Assembly: GCA_900552845.1 (NCBI GenBank)
Contig: USBC01000040.1
Coordinates: 1-12,055 of the forward strand
Reading direction: 5' to 3'
Source of the DNA: an uncultured Oscillospiraceae bacterium
GTDB taxonomy: Bacteria > Bacillota > Clostridia > Oscillospirales > Ruminococcaceae
Length of the DNA: 12,055 nt
Below, one piece after another: positions 1 through 6,683 of the stretch. The notes under the pieces were generated by a model. That model did no database searches. It saw only the letters and a list, made by a program, of their open reading frames with translations, and had not been told where the DNA came from. Made by a program: the position numbers and the translations under genes. The first letter of the stretch is position 1; the number at the start of each line of letters is the position of its first letter.

Positions 1-649
1 CGCGGTCTGAGATCATGGTAGGGTTGTGGATGGGCAGCACCACATTAAAGTAGGTGCGAATGGGGCCGCAGCCGTCAATAGCGGCTGCTTCCTCTATCTC
101 CAGCGGTATGCTCTTGATAAATCCGCTGAACATAAAGACTGCCAGCCCTGCGCCGAAGCCCAGATAGATAATGGGAATGGTGTAGGGGGTATTGAGCTTC
201 AAGGTATCGGCAGTGCGCGCCAGTGTAAACATCACCATTTGGAACGGCACAACCATTGAAAAAACGCAGAGGTAATAAACCAGCTTGGAAAAGCCGCTGC
301 CCACGCGGGCGATGTACCACGCCGCCATGCTGGTGCACAGCAGGATCAGCGCCGCGGAAACAATGGTGATCAGCAGCGAATAGCCTGCGCTTTTCAGGAA
401 CGGATAGTTACCGAAGGTAAGGCCCTTGATGTAGTTGTCCAGTGCGACAAAGGTGCCCTCATGCGGGAACGCAAAGGTCTCCAGATTGATGGAGGCGTTG
501 CTCTTAAAGGAGTTCATCGCCACCAGAAATATCGGGATCAAATAGATAAAGGAAAGGATCGAAAAGATCACCGTCAATGCGTCGTGGCGGCGGCGCTCGC
601 TCTTAAAGCCGCCTCTGGCATCGGTTTTTTTCGTTGTCTTAGCAGACAT
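1..649 (-). CDS. Carbohydrate ABC transporter permease, MalG/CUT1 type (partial, runs off left edge)
   Basis: This is the second inner-membrane permease of a sugar importer; only the first 216 residues are in the window. The N-terminus is basic and cytoplasmic, followed by hydrophobic segments near residues 25-45, 88-112, 122-142 and 156-176. The permease EAA loop, which docks the ATPase subunit, is visible at residues 186-206 (EEAA, IDG, then LP), as expected for the MalG family. About 60 C-terminal residues should lie outside the window. The start ATG shares one base with the TAA stop of the upstream permease (TAATG), so the two are very probably translationally coupled. The substrate cannot be read from the sequence. 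No ATPase gene is seen here; CUT1 operons in Firmicutes often use a shared MsmK-like ATPase encoded elsewhere. Confidence 0.93.
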   Translation of the reverse strand, partial: MSAKTTKKTDARGGFKSERRRHDALTVIFSILSFIYLIPIFLVAMNSFKSNASINLETFAFPHEGTFVALDNYIKGLTFGNYPFLKSAGYSLLITIVSAALILLCTSMAAWYIARVGSGFSKLVYYLCVFSMVVPFQMVMFTLARTADTLKLNTPYTIPIIYLGFGAGLAVFMFSGFIKSIPLEIEEAAAIDGCGPIRTYFNVVLPIHNPTMISDR

Positions 650-1566
650 TATTGCTGCACCTCCTTCTCTCGGGTGGAACGCAGCTGCAGGATACTCAAA
701 ACAGCCACCAGCACAAAGAAGATGACGGCTTTTGCCTGTCCCACGCCGCGGCTGCGTGCGCTGGCGTAGAAGGAGTTAACGATATTCAGCGCCAGCATTT
801 CGGTGGTCTTAATGACCTCGCCGCCCTGCTGGATAAAGGGTCTGCCGGCAGTCAGCGCCAGGTTCTGGTCGTACAGCTTAAAGGAGTTGGTCAAGGTAAG
901 GAAGGTGCAGATGGTGATGGAGGGCATCACATTGGGAATGGTGATCTTCCACAGCGTCTGCCAGCCATTGGCGCCATCGATGCGCGCCGCCTCCAGCATA
1001 TCCTCCGGCACGCTTTGCAGCCCTGCCACATAAATGATCATCATGTAACCGATCTGCTGCCAGCACATCAATATGATCAAGCCCCAGAAGCCGTATTTGG
1101 ACTCCAATACCACGCTGGTGCTGTATTTGATCAGAATACCATTGAAGATCATGCTCCAGATGTAGCCCAGCACAATACCTCCGATGAGGTTCGGCATAAA
1201 GAATACCGTGCGGAACAGATTGGAGCCGCGGATTCCTCTGGTCAGCGCATAGGCAATCGCAAAGGCGATGACATTGATCAGCACCAGTGATACCACGGCA
1301 AACAGCGCCGTGTACCAAAAGGCATGCCCGAAGCTCTTATCCTGAAATGCGGCGATGTAGTTTTTAATGCCCACCCATGTCCAGTTCTTGGTGGTCTTAA
1401 AATCGCAGAAGGAAAGGAAAAGCCCCTTGCAGAACGGATACAGAAAGCCGATGCAGAATGCCGCGAAGGTCGGCAGCAGGAACAGCCAGAAGCACTTCTG
1501 GATCGGTCGCCGGATCAGCGGTGAATTAAGCGCCGCACGATCACGGTTCTTTTTTGCCTTTTTCAT
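649..1566 (-). CDS. Carbohydrate ABC transporter permease, MalF/UgpA type (CUT1)
   Basis: This is the first membrane permease of the same sugar importer, 305 residues, the usual size for the family. Hydrophobic segments lie near residues 26-45, 85-108, 122-143, 160-182, 212-230 and 278-296, fitting six transmembrane helices. The EAA loop is at residues 192-211 (EAARIDGA, then a Pro at 211). The reading frame is open further upstream to 1728, but I chose the ATG at 1566. That protein starts with a basic MKKAKKNR stretch, and AAAGGAG and GAGGG purine runs lie 9-15 bases before it; the upstream extension overlaps a strong intergenic hairpin and has no membrane-protein character. It lies 237 bases after the solute-binding protein gene and overlaps the next permease by one base. 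Substrate unknown. Confidence 0.94.
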   Translation of the reverse strand: MKKAKKNRDRAALNSPLIRRPIQKCFWLFLLPTFAAFCIGFLYPFCKGLFLSFCDFKTTKNWTWVGIKNYIAAFQDKSFGHAFWYTALFAVVSLVLINVIAFAIAYALTRGIRGSNLFRTVFFMPNLIGGIVLGYIWSMIFNGILIKYSTSVVLESKYGFWGLIILMCWQQIGYMMIIYVAGLQSVPEDMLEAARIDGANGWQTLWKITIPNVMPSITICTFLTLTNSFKLYDQNLALTAGRPFIQQGGEVIKTTEMLALNIVNSFYASARSRGVGQAKAVIFFVLVAVLSILQLRSTREKEVQQ

Positions 1567-1803
1567 AATGTCCCTCACACTCCTTTGGTGGTTCGTCCGG
1601 TTTTTCGGCAAAGCCGGCAGCTCGCGCCCCTGTCCTTTTCGTCGTACAGTCGGGGGCGTCAGGTGCGGGTTTTCCCTATCTTTTTTGCAAAGCGGGGGCG
1701 AGCGCAGTGCTCGCCCCCGTTTTATCACAATAATTCAGTTTTCCGCAGGCGCTTCATTAAAAGCCTTTTACGGAAATCCCGTTGTCAGCGGAAGCTCCTG
1801 AGA
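1567..1803 (-). other. Structured gap between binding-protein gene and permease genes
   Basis: This 237-base gap inside the transporter operon holds no convincing gene. It contains a small inverted repeat at the binding-protein stop codon (CTCCTG 1795-1800 with CAGGAG 1805-1810). An imperfect hairpin follows (TTCCG 1741-1745 and AGGC, with GCCT and CGGAA 1771-1775). A very strong GC hairpin lies at 1693-1719 and is listed separately. On the minus-strand transcript these follow the binding-protein stop. Inference: they slow 3' decay or partly terminate, so more binding protein than permease is made. Confidence 0.6.
1693..1719 (-). terminator. Strong intercistronic hairpin, RNA-stabilising or partial terminator
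   Basis: A perfect 11-base-pair GC-rich stem is formed by 1693-1703 and 1709-1719 with a 5-base loop. Read in the operon direction (minus strand) it is not followed by a T tract, only GCTTTGC, so it is not a classical intrinsic terminator. On the plus strand it is followed by TTTT. In the operon context a partial terminator or an mRNA-stabilising element protecting the upstream binding-protein message is most likely (inference). Confidence 0.65.
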
Positions 1804-3102
1804 TCAGGAGTTCTCCTTGGCATACTGGGCAGCCCAGCCGTCAACAAAGGCAGTCTTAACAACAGACCAGTCAGCGTTGCCGGAGGAGTACTGGGTCAGA
1901 GCGTCAACAACAGCAGCACGCCAGTCATCAACCGCGGGAGTGTAGTTGAATGCCCAAGTCACAACATAGTTGCCGTTCGCGGTGTAGTCGTTCGCCTGAG
2001 CGAAGAATACGTTCTCGGGGGTCTTGGCAGACTTGAAGGGGATCGGGCCAAACTCCTTCGCCATCATGGTGGTGCCTTCCTCGGAGGTAACGACCCACTT
2101 CATGAATTCGAGGGTAGCCTTGATGTCTTCCTCGGAAGCGTACTTGTTCACAGCCCAGCAGTTCTCGGTGCCGCAGCACAGACCGGCTTTTTCCTCGCCC
2201 TCTACGCCGCAGTAAATCGGGATCATCGCCAGATCATCGGGGTTCATGTTGAACTTGGAGGTCAGGTTGGAGTACTCCCAGCTGCCGTTCTGATAGAATA
2301 CAGCCTTGCCCTCGCCGAGCTCAGCCTCAGCCTGGTCGCCGGTAGCGGAAACCAGAGCAGCGCCGGTGGTGGCGGAGTCAGTGGTGTACAGATCCCAGAC
2401 GTTCTTGTAGTTATCGAGGTAAGCGCCGGTGATGGTGGCGGGCTGAGAGGTCACGCCGTTGTCACGGAACTCATAGAACAGGGGCATATTGGCCAGGTGG
2501 CCGGAGAAGCGCCAAGCAGAGGAACCGTCCAGACCGGCAGAGGTGAAGGCATCGAAGCCCAGCTCGGCAGCGCGGCTGTGGATATCGTCGGCAACCTTCT
2601 TCAGGGACTCAAAGTTGGTGATGTCGGTCAGCTCGTAGCCAGCCTGCTTCAGCAGAGCCTTGTTTACGATGATGCCGAATGCCTCATAGCAGTAACCGAT
2701 GGAAACGGTCTCGCCCGCTTCGTTCTTCAGGTTAAAGGCGTCGGTGGTCATTTCCTTCATGATGTCGGTGTTGGTCAGGTCGTAGCAGTACTCGCCCCAG
2801 GTCCTTACTGCGCCGACGTTGCCTACCTGGAACATGGTGGGAGCAGCGTCCTTATCCATCTCGGCGGTCAGCACCTGGTCATAAGTACCGGAAGCCGCAG
2901 TCAGAACGGTTACGGGAACACCGGTCTTCTCGGTGTACAGCTTCGCCAGATCCTGCCAAGCCTTGTCAGCCTCGGGCTTGAAGTTGAGATAATAAACAGA
3001 ACCGGTCTTGGTGTCGGGGGTGGGTGCAGGCTTGTCGCCGCAGGCGGTAAACAGAGTAACCGCCATAACAACAGCCAACAGAATTGCTAATGTCTTTTTC
3101 AT
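1804..3102 (-). CDS. Sugar ABC transporter substrate-binding lipoprotein (family 1 extracellular SBP)
   Basis: This protein captures the carbohydrate outside the membrane and delivers it to the two permeases encoded downstream. It has 432 residues, usual for family 1 solute-binding proteins. Residues 1-20 form a signal peptide (MKKTLA then a hydrophobic core) ending in a lipobox LFTAC, so Cys21 should be lipidated and anchor the protein to the outer face of a Gram-positive membrane. A short Pro/Thr-rich linker (24-33) follows. The mature part has family features such as YEAFGIIVNK in the first lobe and GTENCWAVNK in the second. The start is set by AGGAGGAG seven bases upstream. It has its own strong promoter and a palindromic operator-like site. 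The ligand cannot be predicted from sequence alone. The adjacent Cys-Cys at the GLCCGTENC motif is a minor oddity. Confidence 0.95.
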   Translation of the reverse strand: MKKTLAILLAVVMAVTLFTACGDKPAPTPDTKTGSVYYLNFKPEADKAWQDLAKLYTEKTGVPVTVLTAASGTYDQVLTAEMDKDAAPTMFQVGNVGAVRTWGEYCYDLTNTDIMKEMTTDAFNLKNEAGETVSIGYCYEAFGIIVNKALLKQAGYELTDITNFESLKKVADDIHSRAAELGFDAFTSAGLDGSSAWRFSGHLANMPLFYEFRDNGVTSQPATITGAYLDNYKNVWDLYTTDSATTGAALVSATGDQAEAELGEGKAVFYQNGSWEYSNLTSKFNMNPDDLAMIPIYCGVEGEEKAGLCCGTENCWAVNKYASEEDIKATLEFMKWVVTSEEGTTMMAKEFGPIPFKSAKTPENVFFAQANDYTANGNYVVTWAFNYTPAVDDWRAAVVDALTQYSSGNADWSVVKTAFVDGWAAQYAKENS

Positions 3103-3140
3103 GGTTTCTCCTCCTATAAGTTGTTGCGTTTTCTTTTTGA

Positions 3141-3158
3141 GCTGGAATCGTTTCCAGC
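3141..3158 (-). promoter_or_regulatory. LacI-family-like operator just downstream of the transporter promoter
   Basis: An 18-base imperfect palindrome has 7-base arms GCTGGAA and TTCCAGC around a TCGT core with a central CG. It sits about +6 to +24 relative to the predicted start, where a bound repressor would block transcription. The central CG and A/T-flanked arms are typical of LacI/GalR regulators. Compared with the CcpA cre consensus TGWAANCGNTNWCA, the minus-strand version TGGAAACGATTCCA differs at the two symmetric W positions. A dedicated sugar repressor or CcpA are both possible. No regulator gene is adjacent in the window. Confidence 0.65.
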
Positions 3159-3170
3159 CCTCGCAATGAT

Positions 3171-3199
3171 ATTATACAGCCTGTCACCGGTCATTTCAA
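3171..3199 (-). promoter_or_regulatory. Sigma-A promoter of the sugar transporter operon
   Basis: On the minus strand, -35 TTGAAA (3199-3194) and -10 TATAAT (3176-3171) are separated by 17 bases, with a TG just before the -10 box (TG directly abutting TATAAT). Predicted transcription start is near 3164, giving a leader of about 60 bases before the binding-protein ATG at 3102. These are near-consensus boxes, expected for a highly expressed binding protein. Confidence 0.85.
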
Positions 3200-3279
3200 T
3201 CAAAATCTGTCGTCCTTTCACAAATTCAGCAAATATGCTATAAAACCTTTTATAAAAATTGAGCACATTTTCGGTTCGC

Positions 3280-3342
3280 CGGGCAAAATCTGTGCTATTC
3301 TGCGCCGCTTTTGCGGGAATATTCCCTTTTTTCGGGCAAAAT
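3280..3342. repeat. 10-base direct repeats flanking a palindrome in the divergent promoter region
   Basis: CGGGCAAAAT occurs at 3280-3289 and again at 3333-3342, 53 bases apart (about five helical turns). Between them lies a perfect 12-base palindrome, GGGAATATTCCC, at 3315-3326. All lie just upstream of the copA -35 box. Together they look like a regulator-binding arrangement, but I recognise no known copper operator (no CopY-type TACAnnTGTA) and make no assignment. Confidence 0.5.
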
Positions 3343-3347
3343 TGCTG

Positions 3348-3376
3348 TTGACTTTGCGCGCCGCCCTTTTTATAAT
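3348..3376 (+). promoter_or_regulatory. Sigma-A promoter of copA
   Basis: -35 TTGACT (3348-3353) and -10 TATAAT (3371-3376) have a 17-base spacer. Predicted start is near 3383, about 28 bases before the copA ATG. The spacer is GC-rich (GCGCGCCGCC). The spacer has normal length, so this does not look like a MerR/CueR-type promoter, which usually has a 19-20 base spacer. Confidence 0.85.
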
Positions 3377-3410
3377 AGTGGCGTAAAATATACCGCAAAG
3401 GTGGAGTTTT

Positions 3411-5969
3411 ATGAAACAGCGTTTTGATGTGACCGGCATGAGCTGTACCGCGTGCAGCTCCCATGTGGAGCGGGCGGTCTCGGCGCTGGCGGGGGTCTCC
3501 TCCGTCACCGTCGATTTAATGCAAAACCGCATGCTGGTGGATTATGACAGCACTAAGCTCTCCGAGGCGGAAATCTGCGCCGCCGTCGCCGCGGCGGGCT
3601 ACGGTGCTCGTCCCGCGGGCAGCAGCGCCGCCCAGCCCACGGCGGAAGCCGCCGGTCGGGAGCGTACCCGCCTTTGGGTCTGCGTCGGGCTGCTGCTGGT
3701 ACTCCTTTATATCTCTATGGGGCATATGCTGGGACTGCCGCTGCCCCCATTCCTTTCGGGGCATCAGAACGCCCTGTGGTTCGGGCTGACGCAGCTCGTC
3801 CTTACCCTTGCCATCGTCGTTTTGCAGTTTCGCTATTTCCGCCGCGGCTTTTCTTCGTTGTTCCGTGGCGCTCCCACCATGGATACCCTCGTCGCCGTCG
3901 GCTCCTCCGCCGCTATCCTGTACGGTGTTTATGCCATTATCCGCATCGCGCAGGGGCTTGCTGCCGGTGATATGGCGCTGGTGGAGCAGTACCACATGGA
4001 CCTCTACTTTGAATCCGCCGGTACCATACTCACCCTTGTCAGCGTGGGCAAGTACTGGGAGGCCCGCAGCAAAAGCCATACCGCCGACGCCCTGCAGAAG
4101 CTGATGGCGCTGGCGCCCGCTGCCGCCCATCTGTTGCGGAAGGGCAAGGAGGTCGAAGTCCCGCTGGAGGAGGTGCGGCAGGGGGATCTGCTCGTCGTCC
4201 GTGCGGGCGAGGCAGTCCCCGTGGACGGCATTGTGACCGAGGGACAAGCCGCCGTCGATGAATCCGCCATCACCGGCGAAAGCCTGCCGGTGGATAAAGC
4301 CGCAGGCGATCCCGTGACCGGCGCAACGCTGTGCCGCAGCGGCTATTTCACCATGCAGGCAACCCATGTGGGAGAGGAAACCACCCTGTCGCAGATCATT
4401 CATCTGGTAGAGGACGCTGCCGCCACCAAAGCGCCCATTCAGCGCATTGCCGATCAAGTCGCCGCCGTCTTTGTCCCGGTGGTCATCGGCATTGCGGTGC
4501 TGGCTACCGTCATCTGGCTGCTTGTCGGTCAAACGCCCGCCTTCGCCCTTTCCATCGGCATCGCCGTGCTGGTCATCAGCTGTCCCTGTGCTTTGGGGCT
4601 TGCCACCCCCACCGCCATCATGGTGGGCACCGGTCGCGGTGCGGAATATGGCATCTTGGTCAAAAGCGCCGAGGCGCTGGAGCGCGCCCACAGTATCACC
4701 ACCGTGGTGCTGGATAAGACCGGCACCGTGACCACCGGTCAGCCCGCCGTCACCGATGTAAAGGAGCTGGACGCCCGCCTGCTGCCGGTCGCCCACGCGC
4801 TGGAAGCGGCAAGCGCCCACCCCCTTGCCGCCGCCGTTACCGCCTACTGTTCGGAAAAGAACATTCCCCTTTCCTCCGTCACCGATTTTTCCGCGCCGGA
4901 GGGGCAGGGACTTTGTGCCCGTCTGGAGGGCGAAACCATTTGGGGCGGCAATGCCCGCCTTGCCGCCGCCATGGGCTGCGATATCTCCGCCCTTTCCTCC
5001 GCGGCAGAGGAGCTTGCCGCCAAGGGACGCACTCCGCTTTACTTTGGTGCCGGCACTACCCCGCTGGGGCTTATCGCCGTTGCCGATCCGCCTCGGGAGA
5101 CCAGCGCCGCCGCCATTGCCGCTTTGCGGCAGATGGGGCTTTCGGTTCTGCTGCTGACCGGCGACCACCGCCGCACCGCCGAAGCCATTGCCAAGGAGGT
5201 CGGCATTCCCCGCGTCATTCCGGAGGTGCTGCCCCAGCAGAAGGAAGCCGTTATCCGCTCCCTGCAGGAAAAGGGCGAGGTCGTCGCCATGGTGGGCGAC
5301 GGCATCAATGACGCGCCCGCCTTGGTGCGTGCCGATATCGGCATCGCCATCGGCGCCGGCACCGATATTGCCATTGATTCCGCCGATATCGTCCTGATGC
5401 ACAGCGATCCCGCCGATATCCCCGCCGCTCTGCAGCTTTCCCGCAGTGTGCTGCGCAATATCAAGCAAAACCTGTTCTGGGCGTTCCTCTATAATACCAT
5501 TGGCATTCCCATCGCCGCAGGCGTATTCTATACCGCCCTGCACTGGAAGCTCAACCCCATGCTTGCCTCCGCCGCCATGAGTCTCTCTTCGGTGTGCGTG
5601 GTCAGCAATGCCCTGCGGCTGCGCGGCTGGAAGCCCCGGTTTCCCGCCCTTGACAGTGTTCCCCCTGTCACCGAGGTGGAATGTACCCAGCTGCCACAGG
5701 AAAGTGTTCCCGCTTCCTCCCCCGCCGAACCTCAGTCGCAGCCTGCTATTACCGCTGCCCCGCAAACCGTCAAGCTCACCATCGGCGGCATGATGTGTAA
5801 TCACTGCGTCGGTCGGGTCAAGGCAGCGCTGGAGGCGCTGCCGGGCGTCACCGCCGAGGTCAATCTGGCAAAGAACACCGCCATTGTTACCATGGCAGAG
5901 CCCCACTCCGCCGAGGAGCTGACTGCTGCCGTGGAAGCGGCAGGTTATCAGGTGACAAAGCTCGAATAA
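3411..5969 (+). CDS. copA: Cu(+)-exporting P1B-type ATPase with N- and C-terminal metal-binding domains
   Basis: This membrane pump expels Cu(I) at the cost of ATP; 852 residues. An N-terminal heavy-metal domain has GMSCTAC (Cys12/Cys15). The P-type core follows in order: TGES actuator motif 288-291, CPC in the transport helix 391-393, DKTGT with the phosphorylated Asp435, HP 470-471, TGD 583-585 and GDGINDAP 629-636. The helix 7 signature N-x6-YN-x4-P (687-700) and helix 8 M-x2-SS (723-727) mark the Cu(+)-selective P1B-1 group. After a Pro/Ser/Gln-rich linker (about 748-785) comes a second heavy-metal domain, GMMCNHC (Cys796/Cys799), resembling a fused CopZ chaperone. GGTGGAG lies five bases before the ATG and the gene has its own promoter. 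Silver is also commonly transported by this group. No copper regulator (CsoR or CopY) or separate copZ is next to it. Confidence 0.97.
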   Translation: MKQRFDVTGMSCTACSSHVERAVSALAGVSSVTVDLMQNRMLVDYDSTKLSEAEICAAVAAAGYGARPAGSSAAQPTAEAAGRERTRLWVCVGLLLVLLYISMGHMLGLPLPPFLSGHQNALWFGLTQLVLTLAIVVLQFRYFRRGFSSLFRGAPTMDTLVAVGSSAAILYGVYAIIRIAQGLAAGDMALVEQYHMDLYFESAGTILTLVSVGKYWEARSKSHTADALQKLMALAPAAAHLLRKGKEVEVPLEEVRQGDLLVVRAGEAVPVDGIVTEGQAAVDESAITGESLPVDKAAGDPVTGATLCRSGYFTMQATHVGEETTLSQIIHLVEDAAATKAPIQRIADQVAAVFVPVVIGIAVLATVIWLLVGQTPAFALSIGIAVLVISCPCALGLATPTAIMVGTGRGAEYGILVKSAEALERAHSITTVVLDKTGTVTTGQPAVTDVKELDARLLPVAHALEAASAHPLAAAVTAYCSEKNIPLSSVTDFSAPEGQGLCARLEGETIWGGNARLAAAMGCDISALSSAAEELAAKGRTPLYFGAGTTPLGLIAVADPPRETSAAAIAALRQMGLSVLLLTGDHRRTAEAIAKEVGIPRVIPEVLPQQKEAVIRSLQEKGEVVAMVGDGINDAPALVRADIGIAIGAGTDIAIDSADIVLMHSDPADIPAALQLSRSVLRNIKQNLFWAFLYNTIGIPIAAGVFYTALHWKLNPMLASAAMSLSSVCVVSNALRLRGWKPRFPALDSVPPVTEVECTQLPQESVPASSPAEPQSQPAITAAPQTVKLTIGGMMCNHCVGRVKAALEALPGVTAEVNLAKNTAIVTMAEPHSAEELTAAVEAAGYQVTKLE

Positions 5970-5980
5970 TATGCTATAAT
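5952..5980 (+). promoter_or_regulatory. Candidate promoter overlapping the end of copA
   Basis: GTGACA (5952-5957) and TATAAT (5975-5980) are 17 bases apart, with TGC just before the -10 box (extended -10). The -35 lies inside the last codons of copA and the start would fall at the foot of the copA terminator hairpin. It could drive the two small membrane protein genes downstream. Confidence 0.6.
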
Positions 5981-6011
5981 AGCAGGGTATCCGCAGGGGT
6001 ATCCTGCTTTT
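5981..6011 (+). terminator. Intrinsic terminator of copA
   Basis: A 12-base-pair stem (5981-5992 with 5997-6008, two G-U pairs) closes a GCAG loop and is followed by TTTTATTTAT. It begins 12 bases after the copA stop codon. It should end copA transcription, yet it also directly follows a good -10 box, so transcripts from that promoter would start within it. Confidence 0.8.
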
Positions 6012-6035
6012 ATTTATGCCGAAAGGAGTATTCCG

Positions 6036-6257
6036 ATGGGCTTTCGTTCTATGGTCAGTTCCACCCTCAGCAGCATTGCCGCCATTACCGTCGGCGGGGT
6101 GCTTACCGTTATCGGCATCGTCAAGGAGATCCGTCCTCTGGCGATCGGCGGCATTGTGCTTGCCGCCATGGGCGTTATCGTTTTTATTGCTGCCTTTATA
6201 CGGGCTTGGCGTTCCCTGAAACAGGGAGAAAAAGAGAAGGGAGGTCCCGAACGATGA
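6036..6257 (+). CDS. Small membrane protein, two predicted helices, function unknown
   Basis: A 73-residue protein that I do not recognise. It has two hydrophobic stretches, about residues 12-30 and 35-57, and a charged C-terminal tail (RAWRSLKQGEKEK), suggesting a helical hairpin with both ends in the cytoplasm. AAAGGAG eight bases before the ATG is a strong ribosome binding site. The stop overlaps the start of the next gene (ATGA), so the two are translationally coupled and may work together. It follows copA, but the copA terminator and a separate promoter suggest independent transcription, so a copper role should not be assumed. Confidence 0.75.
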   Translation: MGFRSMVSSTLSSIAAITVGGVLTVIGIVKEIRPLAIGGIVLAAMGVIVFIAAFIRAWRSLKQGEKEKGGPER

Positions 6258-6487
6258 GTTTATTCCGTGGCAGCGGCAGGCTGGAGCAAAAGTTGGCGCA
6301 AAATAACGACCCCATGAAGCAGAAACGGCTGTGGGTCAAATCCTTCTACTGTGCGGCGGTGCTTGCCGCTTTGGGTCTTTTCTTCCTGCTGGCGATGGAC
6401 AGCCGGTTCACCGTATTCGGCTGTGTATTGCTCGGGTCGGCAGCCTTTGTCTTTGTCGATGGTCTGGTGACTAAAAACCGCAAATGA
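6254..6487 (+). CDS. Small membrane protein, coupled to the preceding gene, function unknown
   Basis: A 77-residue protein of unrecognised family. The first 28 residues are charged (SGRLEQKLAQNNDPMKQKR), then hydrophobic segments at about 29-48 and 52-70 and a basic tail (KNRK). I chose the ATG at 6254, which overlaps the previous stop as ATGA and has GGGAGG about nine bases upstream. An upstream start at 6206 would add 16 Arg/Glu-rich residues that only shadow the previous gene. Two predicted helices and co-translation suggest a partner of the preceding small membrane protein (inference). Confidence 0.75.
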   Translation: MSLFRGSGRLEQKLAQNNDPMKQKRLWVKSFYCAAVLAALGLFFLLAMDSRFTVFGCVLLGSAAFVFVDGLVTKNRK

Positions 6488-6557
6488 GCGGAAAACGCTC
6501 CGCCGACCTGCTGTCCTACACCCTTGACGAAGCGCCCGTCTCAAGGTAAAACCATTG

Positions 6558-6582
6558 CCCGTCCCGCCATGGGACGGGTTTT
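6558..6582 (+). terminator. Intrinsic terminator after the small membrane protein pair
   Basis: CCCGTCCC (6558-6565) pairs perfectly with GGGACGGG (6571-6578) around a 5-base loop, followed by TTTT and then GTGTGTTTTT. It ends the transcription unit of the two small membrane proteins and separates it from the regulator gene downstream. Confidence 0.85.
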
Positions 6583-6624
6583 GTGTGTTTTTCTCCATTC
6601 GCTTGTCATTCGCTTTTTATGGGG

Positions 6625-6654
6625 AGGACAAAAGCCCACCGCCGGTGTTATACT
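6625..6654 (+). promoter_or_regulatory. Candidate promoter of the helix-turn-helix regulator gene
   Basis: A TATACT -10 box (6649-6654) preceded by TGT (extended -10) lies 29 bases before the ATG. The -35 is weak (AGGACA 6625-6630, 18-base spacer), so the extended -10 probably matters most. Confidence 0.55.
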
Positions 6655-6683
6655 GGGGGCAGAACCTTTAAAGGAGGGATTTT

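Noticed and set aside
1585..3090. 501-residue plus-strand open frame opposite the sugar-binding protein gene
   Set aside because: It is the shadow of the binding-protein gene: no ribosome binding site, Val/Gly-rich low-information protein, while the minus strand gives a full lipoprotein.
3342..3410. CopY, CsoR or CueR operator at the copA promoter
   Set aside because: No TACAnnTGTA, no clear CsoR GC-tract palindrome, and a normal 17-base spacer rather than the 19-20 bases used by CueR.
3516..5906. 796-residue minus-strand open frame opposite copA
   Set aside because: Gly/His/Asp-rich shadow caused by the GC-rich third-codon positions of copA; the plus strand has every P-type ATPase motif.
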